The notes below the pieces were generated by a model. It was given only the letters and a program-made list of their open reading frames with translations. It ran no database searches and had not been told where the DNA came from. Positions 9,446 through 16,408 of a stretch of 64,000 nucleotides of DNA are shown in pieces (within the stretch, counting starts at the first letter, position 1; the number at the start of each line of letters is the position of its first letter). The position numbers and the translations under genes are program-made. Source of the DNA: Paenibacillus contaminans (GTDB lineage: Bacteria > Bacillota > Bacilli > Paenibacillales > NBRC-103111); assembly GCF_003285015.1 (NCBI RefSeq), contig NZ_QMFB01000019.1:119314-183313 (forward strand), in the 5' to 3' direction.

Positions 9446-9476
9446 TATGTATAACGATTATCGGTCTATTTTGTTT
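9436..9476 (+). terminator. Terminator of the AraC regulator gene
   Basis: AGACCGATAAT (9436-9446) pairs over 11 bases with ATTATCGGTCT (9457-9467) and is followed by ATTTTGTTT. The stem contains the SigD -10 element of the next operon. Confidence 0.75.
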
Positions 9477-9501
9477 ACCGTAGCATAAAGAGGTGAGTAC
9501 A

Positions 9502-9777
9502 TTGAAGATCAACGAAACGCAGCGGATCAACGCCGTTAACCCTTATAAGAACAACAATCTTGCGAACCACAGCATAACGGGCAAGAAGGGGAAACGCAGG
9601 GACGAGGTGCAAATATCGGCGGAGGCGCAAGAACTGCTTGGCACGCAGCGGGTCAGCACGCAGGATCAAGAGGTTCGCAACAAGAAGCTCAATGAGCTTA
9701 AGCAGTCCATCGATGCCGGAACCTATCATCGCGATGCCCGTCAGATAGCCGAGAAAATACTGCCATACTTGAAGTAA
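9502..9777 (+). CDS. flgM: FlgM, anti-SigD factor
   Basis: A 91-residue anti-sigma factor that holds SigD until the hook-basal body is complete. The N-terminus MKINETQRINAVNPY matches the FlgM start. The conserved C-terminal helices (QDQEVRNKKLNELKQSIDAG, ARQIAEKILPYL) bind the sigma factor. I chose the TTG at 9502 because AAAGAGGTGA lies just upstream and because the protein then begins like B. subtilis FlgM. The GTG at 9493 lies within that ribosome site. First gene of flgM-flgN-flgK-flgL. Confidence 0.93.
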   Translation: MKINETQRINAVNPYKNNNLANHSITGKKGKRRDEVQISAEAQELLGTQRVSTQDQEVRNKKLNELKQSIDAGTYHRDARQIAEKILPYLK

Positions 9778-9806
9778 TCGTTTAGGGGAGAAAGAGGTGA
9801 TTTTGC

Positions 9807-10307
9807 GTGGCGATCGGGCCGATTATGGACGTGATGTCCCAACTGATTGAAGCACACGAGCAGCTGCTTGCCTTGAGCGAGCAGAAGACCGAAGTCATAG
9901 TACGCAACAACGTAGAAGAACTGAACAGAATCGTTGGGAAGGAATCCAGGCTGACTGCGCATATCGCCTCCCTCGATCAGCAGCGGGTATCGGCGGTAGG
10001 TCAATATTTGACTGCTAAGGGTTATCGGCCCCATCCGTATATTACGGTAAGCGACATCGTCAAATTGATAGTCAAAATGGAAGAAAAGCAAGCGATTCAA
10101 GAGGCGCAGCGCAAGCTTCTGAATACGATCGAGCGGCTGAAGGAAGTCAACGGACAAAATCAGCAGTTGATCGAGCAATCGCTTACCTATATCGAGTATT
10201 CCTTGGATCTGATTGTCGGCCCGCCCGATGACGAGGCCACCTATCAGCATCCGGCCAATCAATACGCAGGAACGAAAAGAAGCGGCTTGTTCGATACAAG
10301 AGCTTAA
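9807..10307 (+). CDS. flgN: FlgN, export chaperone for FlgK/FlgL
   Basis: A 166-residue, mostly helical protein with heptad-like stretches, as expected of the FlgN chaperone that escorts hook-filament junction proteins to the flagellar export gate. It starts at a GTG behind GAAAGAGGTGA and lies between flgM and flgK, the standard position (YvyG in B. subtilis). The C-terminal 25 residues are low in conservation-type features and probably flexible. Confidence 0.88.
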   Translation: MAIGPIMDVMSQLIEAHEQLLALSEQKTEVIVRNNVEELNRIVGKESRLTAHIASLDQQRVSAVGQYLTAKGYRPHPYITVSDIVKLIVKMEEKQAIQEAQRKLLNTIERLKEVNGQNQQLIEQSLTYIEYSLDLIVGPPDDEATYQHPANQYAGTKRSGLFDTRA

Positions 10308-10319
10308 GGAGGTGCAAGC

Positions 10320-11786
10320 ATGAGATCGACTTTTACGAATATTGAAATATCCAAGCGAAGCCTCTTTACCCAGCAGGCCGCTCTACAAACGACAGGACAT
10401 AATATTGCGAATGCCAATACGCGGGGGTTTTCCCGTCAGGTCGTCCACATGGTGGCGGCCCGGCCGATCGAAGCGCCCGGTTTAATGAGAAGCGACGTAC
10501 CTGGACAAATGGGTCAAAGCGTTGAGTTCGACGCGATTACGCGGGTTCGCGAGCAGTTTTTGGACAAGCAGTTCTACAACGAAAGTAAAGGCTTCGGCGA
10601 ATGGTCGGTACGCAGAGACACGCTTGAGAAGCTGGAAGCGATTATCAACGAGCCGTCGGAAACCGGGATACGGAAAGTATTGGACGGGTTTTGGAATGCT
10701 TGGCAGGAACTGAGCAAACAGCCGGATAATTTGGAGGCGCGTGCGGTAGTTAAAGAAAGCGCATTGGCGTTGACCGACGCTTTCAACCATGCAGCCAGAC
10801 AGCTTAAGGATTTGTCCGCCGACCTTACGGATAACATTGATGTCAAAACAAGCGAGGTTAACTCGCTGCTTGGTCAAATCAAAAGTTTGAATCATGAGAT
10901 TTACCGGATCGAGACCTTAGGGAACAATGCGAATGATCTTCGTGACCAACGTGATGTTTTGCTGGACGACTTATCCAAAATCATCAATATTACATCGGTT
11001 GAAGAAGAGCAAGGCTATACGGTCAGAATGGGCAATGTGGAGCTGGTTAACGGCGATACGGCGGTCCCATTTGATCTCAACATGGTAAACGCCAACTATG
11101 TTGTGGACGGAACGGGCAATTTAAACAGCGGTGAGCTGTTCGGATTGATGTATTCGAAGAATAAACTTGTCGTCGAGTATCAGAATCAGTTGGATTCTCT
11201 TGTATCGACTATGGCAAACGGCATCAATAGCGTTCATAAGCAAGGATATACGCTTAAAGAACCGACCGAGCTCGGTCAGGATTTCTTCGTTTTCGTGCCG
11301 CAAACGACGCCGCCCACCAGTCTATCGGAGAGAATGCGGGTTAACACCGTCATTACCAACAATGTCGAGAACATCGCGGCTTCGAAAGCGACCTATACGG
11401 ATGCGAATGGCGTTTTGAAGGTGGTTAGGGGCAACAATGAGCTTGCTCTGCAAATCGCAGGTATTCGCAATCAGAAGTTTAACTTCGACACCTCCGGAAT
11501 CGATAAAATCATATTGAACGGCGGAACGTTCGACGAGTTTTTACGTGCGGTCGTAGGAGAGATCGGCGTTCAGACGCAGGAAGCGAATCGTCAGGCGAAC
11601 AACCAGCAGATTCTTGTCGAGCAGATCGATGCCAGAAGACAAGCGGTTAGTGGAGTATCATTGGATGAAGAGATGGCCAATATGATCAAATTTCAACACG
11701 CATATAACGCGGCGGCAAGAGCACTGACGGCGGCCGACGAGGTGCTGGATAAGATTATCAACGGCATGGGCGTCGTAGGCAGATAA
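10320..11786 (+). CDS. flgK: FlgK, hook-filament junction protein 1
   Basis: A 488-residue axial protein joining hook and filament. The N-terminal D0 segment (FTNIEISKRSLFTQQAALQTTGHNIANANTRGFSRQ, residues 4-39) contains the rod/hook signature. The C-terminus (LDEEMANMIKFQHAYNAAARALTAADEVLDKIINGMG) is the matching D0 coiled coil. A strong AAGGAGGTG ribosome site precedes the ATG. Length is close to B. subtilis FlgK (about 507). Secreted by the flagellar type III system with help from FlgN. Confidence 0.95.
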   Translation: MRSTFTNIEISKRSLFTQQAALQTTGHNIANANTRGFSRQVVHMVAARPIEAPGLMRSDVPGQMGQSVEFDAITRVREQFLDKQFYNESKGFGEWSVRRDTLEKLEAIINEPSETGIRKVLDGFWNAWQELSKQPDNLEARAVVKESALALTDAFNHAARQLKDLSADLTDNIDVKTSEVNSLLGQIKSLNHEIYRIETLGNNANDLRDQRDVLLDDLSKIINITSVEEEQGYTVRMGNVELVNGDTAVPFDLNMVNANYVVDGTGNLNSGELFGLMYSKNKLVVEYQNQLDSLVSTMANGINSVHKQGYTLKEPTELGQDFFVFVPQTTPPTSLSERMRVNTVITNNVENIAASKATYTDANGVLKVVRGNNELALQIAGIRNQKFNFDTSGIDKIILNGGTFDEFLRAVVGEIGVQTQEANRQANNQQILVEQIDARRQAVSGVSLDEEMANMIKFQHAYNAAARALTAADEVLDKIINGMGVVGR

Positions 11787-11808
11787 CTAGTATTGAGGTG
11801 AGCAATCG

Positions 11809-12708
11809 ATGGGAACTCGTGTTACCCAGAGCATGTTGAACTCGCAGATGCTGCGAAACATCAACACAAACATGAACCGTATGCAAACGCTGCAGGATCA
11901 GCTTTCCACCGGCCGGAAAATCAACAAGCCTTCCGACGACCCCGTCGGTATCAGCTTCTCCATGCGTTACCGCAGCGAGCTTAATGTTAATGAACAATAT
12001 GAGAGTAATGTGTCTGCATCGCAGTCATGGATGGACTATACTGACACGATGCTCGATCAGATGGGAAAAGTAATACATCGCGTAAGGGAACTGGCCGTCG
12101 AAGGGGCGAACGGGACGAATTCCAAGGAATCGCTGGAAGCTATGCGGATCGAAGTCGACCAAATGTACGGACAAATGGTCAATATAGGAAACAGTCAGTT
12201 CAACGGCAAATATGTATTTAGCGGGCAAATGACCGACCTTAAGCCTTTTCCCGATGAAGAGGACGCTATGAATGCCATAACGGATACGCGCGAGATTCAA
12301 TTCGAAATCGGTTTAGGCGTCCGAATGGCTGTCAACAAGACGGCTGATCAAGTATTCGGTGAACCGGGTGCGGAAACTAACATCTTTCAAGTGTTCAAAG
12401 ACCTTTCCAAAGCGCTGGGCGATCAGAATTATGACGGCGTATCTACAGCTTTGGGTAAGCTTGACCAGCGCATGGATTCATTTCTTGGCGTACGTTCGGA
12501 CGTTGGAGCCAAAGCCAATCGTATCCAACTGGCGGCGGACCGATTGCAGGATATTGACGTCAATGTGACCAGCTTGCTGTCCAAGACGGAAGATGCCGAT
12601 ATCGCTAAAGTGATTACTAATATTAAAATGGATGAAAACGTATATCAGGCTTCTTTATCGGCAGGATCGCGATTAATTCAGCCGAGCTTGGTGGATTTCC
12701 TGAGATAG
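11809..12708 (+). CDS. flgL: FlgL, hook-filament junction protein 2
   Basis: A 299-residue flagellin-like junction protein. The N-terminus MGTRVTQSMLNSQMLRNINTNMNRMQTLQDQLSTGRKINKPSDDP has the flagellin D0/D1 pattern. The C-terminal helix (DADIAKVITNIKMDENVYQASLSAGSRLIQPSLVDFL) is the usual FlgL end. A TTGAGGTGAG ribosome site lies upstream. It is 22 bases after flgK and almost certainly in the same transcript. Confidence 0.95.
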   Translation: MGTRVTQSMLNSQMLRNINTNMNRMQTLQDQLSTGRKINKPSDDPVGISFSMRYRSELNVNEQYESNVSASQSWMDYTDTMLDQMGKVIHRVRELAVEGANGTNSKESLEAMRIEVDQMYGQMVNIGNSQFNGKYVFSGQMTDLKPFPDEEDAMNAITDTREIQFEIGLGVRMAVNKTADQVFGEPGAETNIFQVFKDLSKALGDQNYDGVSTALGKLDQRMDSFLGVRSDVGAKANRIQLAADRLQDIDVNVTSLLSKTEDADIAKVITNIKMDENVYQASLSAGSRLIQPSLVDFLR

Positions 12709-12741
12709 AGCGATTTTCTTGCTTATGGAGGAGGTGACACC

Positions 12742-13311
12742 GTGGTTATCGCGCCGCAAATTCAAATCAGACAAACGCCCGCTTTGCTTGGCATAGACGC
12801 CGATTTGGGCACGCAAGACATCGTTCAACCCAGAGCGACGCTTGAGATGACCACGGAGCGCCCTCAGCAGGATATAAGACAGCCGCGGGGGGACTTGGAG
12901 ATCGATCAGTCCCGGGCGTGGGACGCGCTTGGCGTCGGCGGCGTTTTGCAGACGATGAGCCGAATTTATTCCAACGCGCCGGAAATTGCGCTGCAGGCGA
13001 TCGCCCGCATTGTGGAGGACGGCAATCGTATGGCCAAAATCCATATTAAGTCCGACGCGATAGCCGAGCTCGCCCAGAACATTCGTCTCGAGTTCGGACA
13101 GTTCGATGTTGTGCCGCCAACAGAGTTCGACAATGTAGATATATGGTACACGGCGAATAAGGCTGAGATAAACGTAACGGACGGAAGAGTGAATATTAAT
13201 GCCCAGGCGAACCGGCCACAAATCGATTATCACCGCGGCAAGCTCGATATTTACTTGATGCAATACCCGAAGGTGGAGATTACCCCGCCGAGCATTGACT
13301 ATACCGTATAA
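12742..13311 (+). CDS. yviE: DUF6470 protein (YviE-like)
   Basis: A 189-residue protein starting at a GTG behind GGAGGAGGTGA. It begins IAPQIQIRQTPALLGIDADLG and carries repeated beta-rich segments (PQIDYHRGKLDIYLMQYPKVEI at the end), the pattern of B. subtilis YviE. In B. subtilis yviE lies between flgL and fliW, exactly as here. Role unknown; the position suggests a late flagellar function. Confidence 0.82.
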   Translation: MVIAPQIQIRQTPALLGIDADLGTQDIVQPRATLEMTTERPQQDIRQPRGDLEIDQSRAWDALGVGGVLQTMSRIYSNAPEIALQAIARIVEDGNRMAKIHIKSDAIAELAQNIRLEFGQFDVVPPTEFDNVDIWYTANKAEINVTDGRVNINAQANRPQIDYHRGKLDIYLMQYPKVEITPPSIDYTV

Positions 13312-13345
13312 AGAGGCTAACGTATGACGTAAAGCCTCTTTTTTA
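13310..13345 (+). terminator. Hairpin with T-run between yviE and fliW
   Basis: AAAGAGGCT (13310-13318) pairs with AGCCTCTTT (13333-13341) and runs into six T residues. It touches the yviE stop and lies 25 bases before fliW, so it probably attenuates rather than ends the operon. Confidence 0.65.
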
Positions 13346-13366
13346 TGGGTAAGGAGCGTGAATAGG

Positions 13367-13825
13367 ATGATTATTACAACTGCGCTTTTTGGTGATGTGG
13401 AAGTCGCTGAAGAGGATGTTTATACGTTTCCGGGTGGTGTGCCGGGATTTGAGAATGCGAATCGATTTGCGTTGATCAAACAGCACCCGGATGAACCGTT
13501 CGTATATTTGCAATCGGCGGAGGCGCCGAGCCTAAGCTTTATACTGGCGGACCCTTTCGTTTTCGTGCCGGATTATGATTTTGAGATACGCGAGCATCTT
13601 ATTGAAGAACTGCGTATCGAAGAACTGTCGGATATTGCCGTATGGTCGATTGCGACCGTTAACGATACGTTTACCGAGGCTTCAATTAACCTGATGGCGC
13701 CGATTCTGTTAAATTCGAAACATAGAATAGGCAAACAAGCGATTTTGCATGACACTTCCTATCCGGTTAGACATCGTATTCTTAGCGCAAATGACGAGAT
13801 GAAAGAGGAGGACTCCGTATGCTAG
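13367..13825 (+). CDS. fliW: FliW, flagellar assembly factor and CsrA antagonist
   Basis: A 152-residue protein. FliW binds flagellin, or when free, CsrA; free FliW relieves CsrA repression of hag translation. Conserved features: MIITTALFGDVEV at the start, TFPGGVPGFENANRFALIKQ near residues 20-40 and SFILADPFVF near 60. The ATG at 13367 lies ten bases after AAGGAG; the in-frame GTG at 13358 overlaps that ribosome site. The stop overlaps csrA by seven bases, coupling the two antagonists. Confidence 0.93.
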   Translation: MIITTALFGDVEVAEEDVYTFPGGVPGFENANRFALIKQHPDEPFVYLQSAEAPSLSFILADPFVFVPDYDFEIREHLIEELRIEELSDIAVWSIATVNDTFTEASINLMAPILLNSKHRIGKQAILHDTSYPVRHRILSANDEMKEEDSVC

Positions 13826-14049
13826 TGTTATCTAGGAAAAAAGGAGAGTCCATCGTCATTGCCGGGAATATTGAATTAGTTGTACTGGGGACGGAAGGCG
13901 ATAATGTCCGTTTGGGAATCAAAGCACCTAAAGATGTCGAGGTTTATCGGAAGGAGCTTTTCCAAGCTATCCAAGAACAGAACGTAGCCGCAGCTTCAAA
14001 TAATAGGATCGATCCGATGCGAATTAGCAAATTGTTCAAAAAAAACTGA
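13819..14049 (+). CDS. csrA: CsrA, RNA-binding translational repressor
   Basis: A 76-residue CsrA. The strands MLVLSRKKGESIVIA, IELVVLGTEGDNVRLGIKAP and the helix EVYRKELFQAIQEQN are textbook, including the N-terminal LxLSRKxGE and the GIxAPxxVxVxRxE stretch that contacts GGA loops. AAAGAGGAGGA precedes the ATG inside fliW. In B. subtilis its main target is the hag leader; the next gene here is hag, with a CsrA-type hairpin in its leader. The C-terminus (NNRIDPMRISKLFKKN) is somewhat extended, as is common in Firmicutes. Confidence 0.95.
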   Translation: MLVLSRKKGESIVIAGNIELVVLGTEGDNVRLGIKAPKDVEVYRKELFQAIQEQNVAAASNNRIDPMRISKLFKKN

Positions 14050-14069
14050 TAAGTTTTTTGATTTTGCTC

Positions 14070-14097
14070 TAAAAAAACTGTCGAATGCATTCGATAA
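14070..14097 (+). promoter_or_regulatory. SigD promoter of hag
   Basis: TAAA (14070-14073), 16 bases, then TTCGATAA (14090-14097), matching GCCGATAA at six of eight positions. It gives a leader of roughly 90 bases before the hag ATG. Confidence 0.72.
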
Positions 14098-14150
14098 TAA
14101 TAGTAGCGGCAATTTATGGGGCGGCCGACCTATAGATCTGCTACATATGA

Positions 14151-14188
14151 ATTCCACACGGATGTGGAATAAGAACCTTCAAGGAGGA
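14151..14188 (+). promoter_or_regulatory. CsrA-binding hairpin and second CsrA site over the hag ribosome site
   Basis: ATTCCACA (14151-14158) and TGTGGAAT (14163-14170) form an 8-base stem presenting CGGA in the loop. The core ACACGGATGT resembles the high-affinity CsrA motif (RUACARGGAUGU). A second GGA-containing site, CAAGGAGG at 14180-14187, is the ribosome site itself. This is the two-site layout known for B. subtilis hag. Confidence 0.8.
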
Positions 14189-14196
14189 AGAATAAC

Positions 14197-15831
14197 ATGA
14201 GAATTAATCACAACATTGCAGCAGCAAACACTCACCGTCAATTGACGGGCAACACATCAGCAGCAAGCAAATCCCTGGAGAAATTGTCTTCCGGCTTCCG
14301 TATTAACCGTGCAGGCGACGACGCAGCAGGTCTTGCGATCTCCGAAAAAATGCGCGCGCAAATCCGCGGTCTGGATATGGCTGCTAAGAACTCGCAAGAC
14401 GGCATCTCCCTGATCCAAACGGCTGAAGGTGCGTTGAACGAAACTCACTCCATCTTGCAACGTGTTCGTGAATTGGCTGACCAATCCGCTAACGGAACAA
14501 ACACAGATGATGATCGTAAAGCGCTTCAAAACGAAGTTAAACAATTAAAAGAAGAGATCGATCGTATTGGTAACACTACTGAATTCAATACCCAAAAACT
14601 ATTAAATGGCGCGTTACAATCCTCAGGTGTATCAGTTGGTACTAACTCGACCAATGGTGCCAAAGTTTTGAATCAAACAGCCGCGAAGTTAACTTCCGCA
14701 ACAGATTTTGATTCAATAGATGGAAGCGGCATAACCATTACAACGAAAGATACTATTAAGATTGATAAAGCAGAAATTAGCATTGACTGGGATAAAGGTC
14801 TGACTGACTCGGAAAAGGCTTTAATCCAAGGCGACTATAGCACCACCGCAATGACTGACACGCAAAAAAATGATATCAAAAATGCTCTGAATCGTGTGGT
14901 AAACGAGGCGATCGATGCCTATAATGCTGCAAATGGAGCGAGTGTTTCAAATGTTAAGATCTACGAAGCAGCTGGGAAGCTCGTAATGGAAAGTGGAAAA
15001 GTTGGGCAAGACTCTCAGATCGATTTTGGTGCATCAGCTGGTGTTCTGGATGTATACCTTGATGCCGCGACTCAAAGCAATTCCGGACAAGATCAAGTAG
15101 CAGTTGCAGTTCCTGCGGAGACTCTTTCTTTTGAAATCAACGGTGTAAAACTTCAAACTGCAACATTGGCTACTGCAGCTGCTTCAAGTAACGCAACAAC
15201 TGTGGCAACCGATATCCAAACCAAGATACGCGCAGCAGTTGATTCTTATAATACTGACGCTGGTTTAACTAAAGGTATGGAAGGCTTTATCGATAAAGAT
15301 GCAATCTTTGTCGAGGCTAAAGATGGAAGATTTGTTGTGTCCAGCACAAGCGGCGCTATAACTTTTAACGAAAGAGAGGGCTCGACTCTCGTTAAGAACC
15401 TTGGTTTGACACAAGCTCAAACTGACGCTGCAGGAAATGGCGGCATGACTTTCCAAATTGGGGCTAACCGTGGTCAAACGATTAGTTTTGGAATTGGTGA
15501 TATGCGTTCTGCAGCTCTGGGTATTGCGAATGTTGATATCAGCACTAAGTCGGGAGCATCTCTGGCGTTGGACACAATGGATAAAGCGATTAAATCCGTA
15601 TCTGCCGAACGTTCCAAAATGGGTGCTGTTCAAAATCGTCTGGAGCACACAATCAACAATTTGCAAACCGCTTCCGAGAACCTATCTGCAGCGGAATCCC
15701 GTATTCGCGACGTAGACATGGCGAAAGAAATGATGGACTTCACGAAGAACAACATTCTTTCCCAAGCGGCACAAGCAATGTTGGCTCAAGCAAATCAACA
15801 GCCACAAGGCGTTCTGCAATTGCTTCGTTAA
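14197..15831 (+). CDS. hag: Flagellin with a large variable central region
   Basis: A 544-residue filament subunit. The D0/D1 ends are conserved: MRINHNIAAANTHRQLTGN and LSSGFRINRAGDDAAGLAISEKM at the N-terminus; NLSAAESRIRDVDMAKEMM and SQAAQAMLAQANQQPQGVLQLLR at the C-terminus. Between about residues 145 and 430 lies a surface D2/D3 insert that B. subtilis Hag (about 304 residues) lacks. The insert is visibly richer in A/T and rarer codons than the strongly biased ends. The gene has its own SigD promoter, a CsrA-controlled leader and a strong terminator, as expected for the most expressed flagellar gene. Confidence 0.96.
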   Translation: MRINHNIAAANTHRQLTGNTSAASKSLEKLSSGFRINRAGDDAAGLAISEKMRAQIRGLDMAAKNSQDGISLIQTAEGALNETHSILQRVRELADQSANGTNTDDDRKALQNEVKQLKEEIDRIGNTTEFNTQKLLNGALQSSGVSVGTNSTNGAKVLNQTAAKLTSATDFDSIDGSGITITTKDTIKIDKAEISIDWDKGLTDSEKALIQGDYSTTAMTDTQKNDIKNALNRVVNEAIDAYNAANGASVSNVKIYEAAGKLVMESGKVGQDSQIDFGASAGVLDVYLDAATQSNSGQDQVAVAVPAETLSFEINGVKLQTATLATAAASSNATTVATDIQTKIRAAVDSYNTDAGLTKGMEGFIDKDAIFVEAKDGRFVVSSTSGAITFNEREGSTLVKNLGLTQAQTDAAGNGGMTFQIGANRGQTISFGIGDMRSAALGIANVDISTKSGASLALDTMDKAIKSVSAERSKMGAVQNRLEHTINNLQTASENLSAAESRIRDVDMAKEMMDFTKNNILSQAAQAMLAQANQQPQGVLQLLR

Positions 15832-15844
15832 GATTTGGCTTCAT

Positions 15845-15885
15845 AAAGAGCGGCTATCTTTCGCGGATAGCCGCTCTTTCATATA
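15845..15885 (+). terminator. Terminator of hag
   Basis: A 14-base perfect stem, AAAGAGCGGCTATC (15845-15858) with GATAGCCGCTCTTT (15866-15879), ending in a T-run. Confidence 0.92.
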
Positions 15886-15915
15886 TCAAACTGAATCGAT
15901 AATAACTAAATTTGC

Positions 15916-15943
15916 TAACAAAACCATTTTACTATGCCGATAA
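15916..15943 (+). promoter_or_regulatory. SigD promoter of flaG-fliD-fliS-fliT
   Basis: A perfect SigD -10 element, GCCGATAA (15936-15943), with TAAC 16 bases upstream (15916-15919, one mismatch to TAAA). It lies about 37 bases before flaG. Confidence 0.75.
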
Positions 15944-15979
15944 ATACATTAATAGAATCTTCTAAATGGAGGAAAAAAC

Positions 15980-16378
15980 ATGAGTTCAAATGACATGTCA
16001 ATAGGACAGTCGATTGCTCCTTTGTCAATTGAACGGTCTGCAGTCGATAGTTCGGCAAAGTCAGAAATTCAAGCATCGGCAGCTATATTGCAAAGCGCTC
16101 AAACGGTTAAAGATTTAAAATTAGCAGGGCTCAAAGGCGAGCATGTAACCATCAGTGACGAACAATTGGTGAGAGCCATTGAACGCGCGGTCAAAGCGAT
16201 GCAAGGAGCCAGCACACAATTGCAATTCTCTGTGCATGAGAAGACGAAGCAAATCATGGTCAAAGTACTTAATTCGGATACGGGTCAAGTCATTCGTGAA
16301 ATTCCTCCGGAGAAGAATCTGGATTTTGTTGCTAAGTTATGGGAGATGGCGGGAATTCTTGTCGACGAACGCAGATAA
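15980..16378 (+). CDS. flaG: FlaG family protein
   Basis: A 132-residue FlaG protein. The N-terminal half is low in structure. The C-terminal domain (LVRAIERAVKAMQGASTQLQFSVHEKTKQIMVKVLNSDTGQVIREIPPEKNLDFVAKLWEMAGILVD) is the conserved FlaG/YvyC fold. FlaG influences filament length in several bacteria. An ATGGAGGAAAAAAC ribosome site precedes the ATG. First gene of the flaG-fliD-fliS-fliT group. Confidence 0.9.
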   Translation: MSSNDMSIGQSIAPLSIERSAVDSSAKSEIQASAAILQSAQTVKDLKLAGLKGEHVTISDEQLVRAIERAVKAMQGASTQLQFSVHEKTKQIMVKVLNSDTGQVIREIPPEKNLDFVAKLWEMAGILVDERR

Positions 16379-16408
16379 TCAAAATTATTCAGTAAGAAGG
16401 TGTATGCT

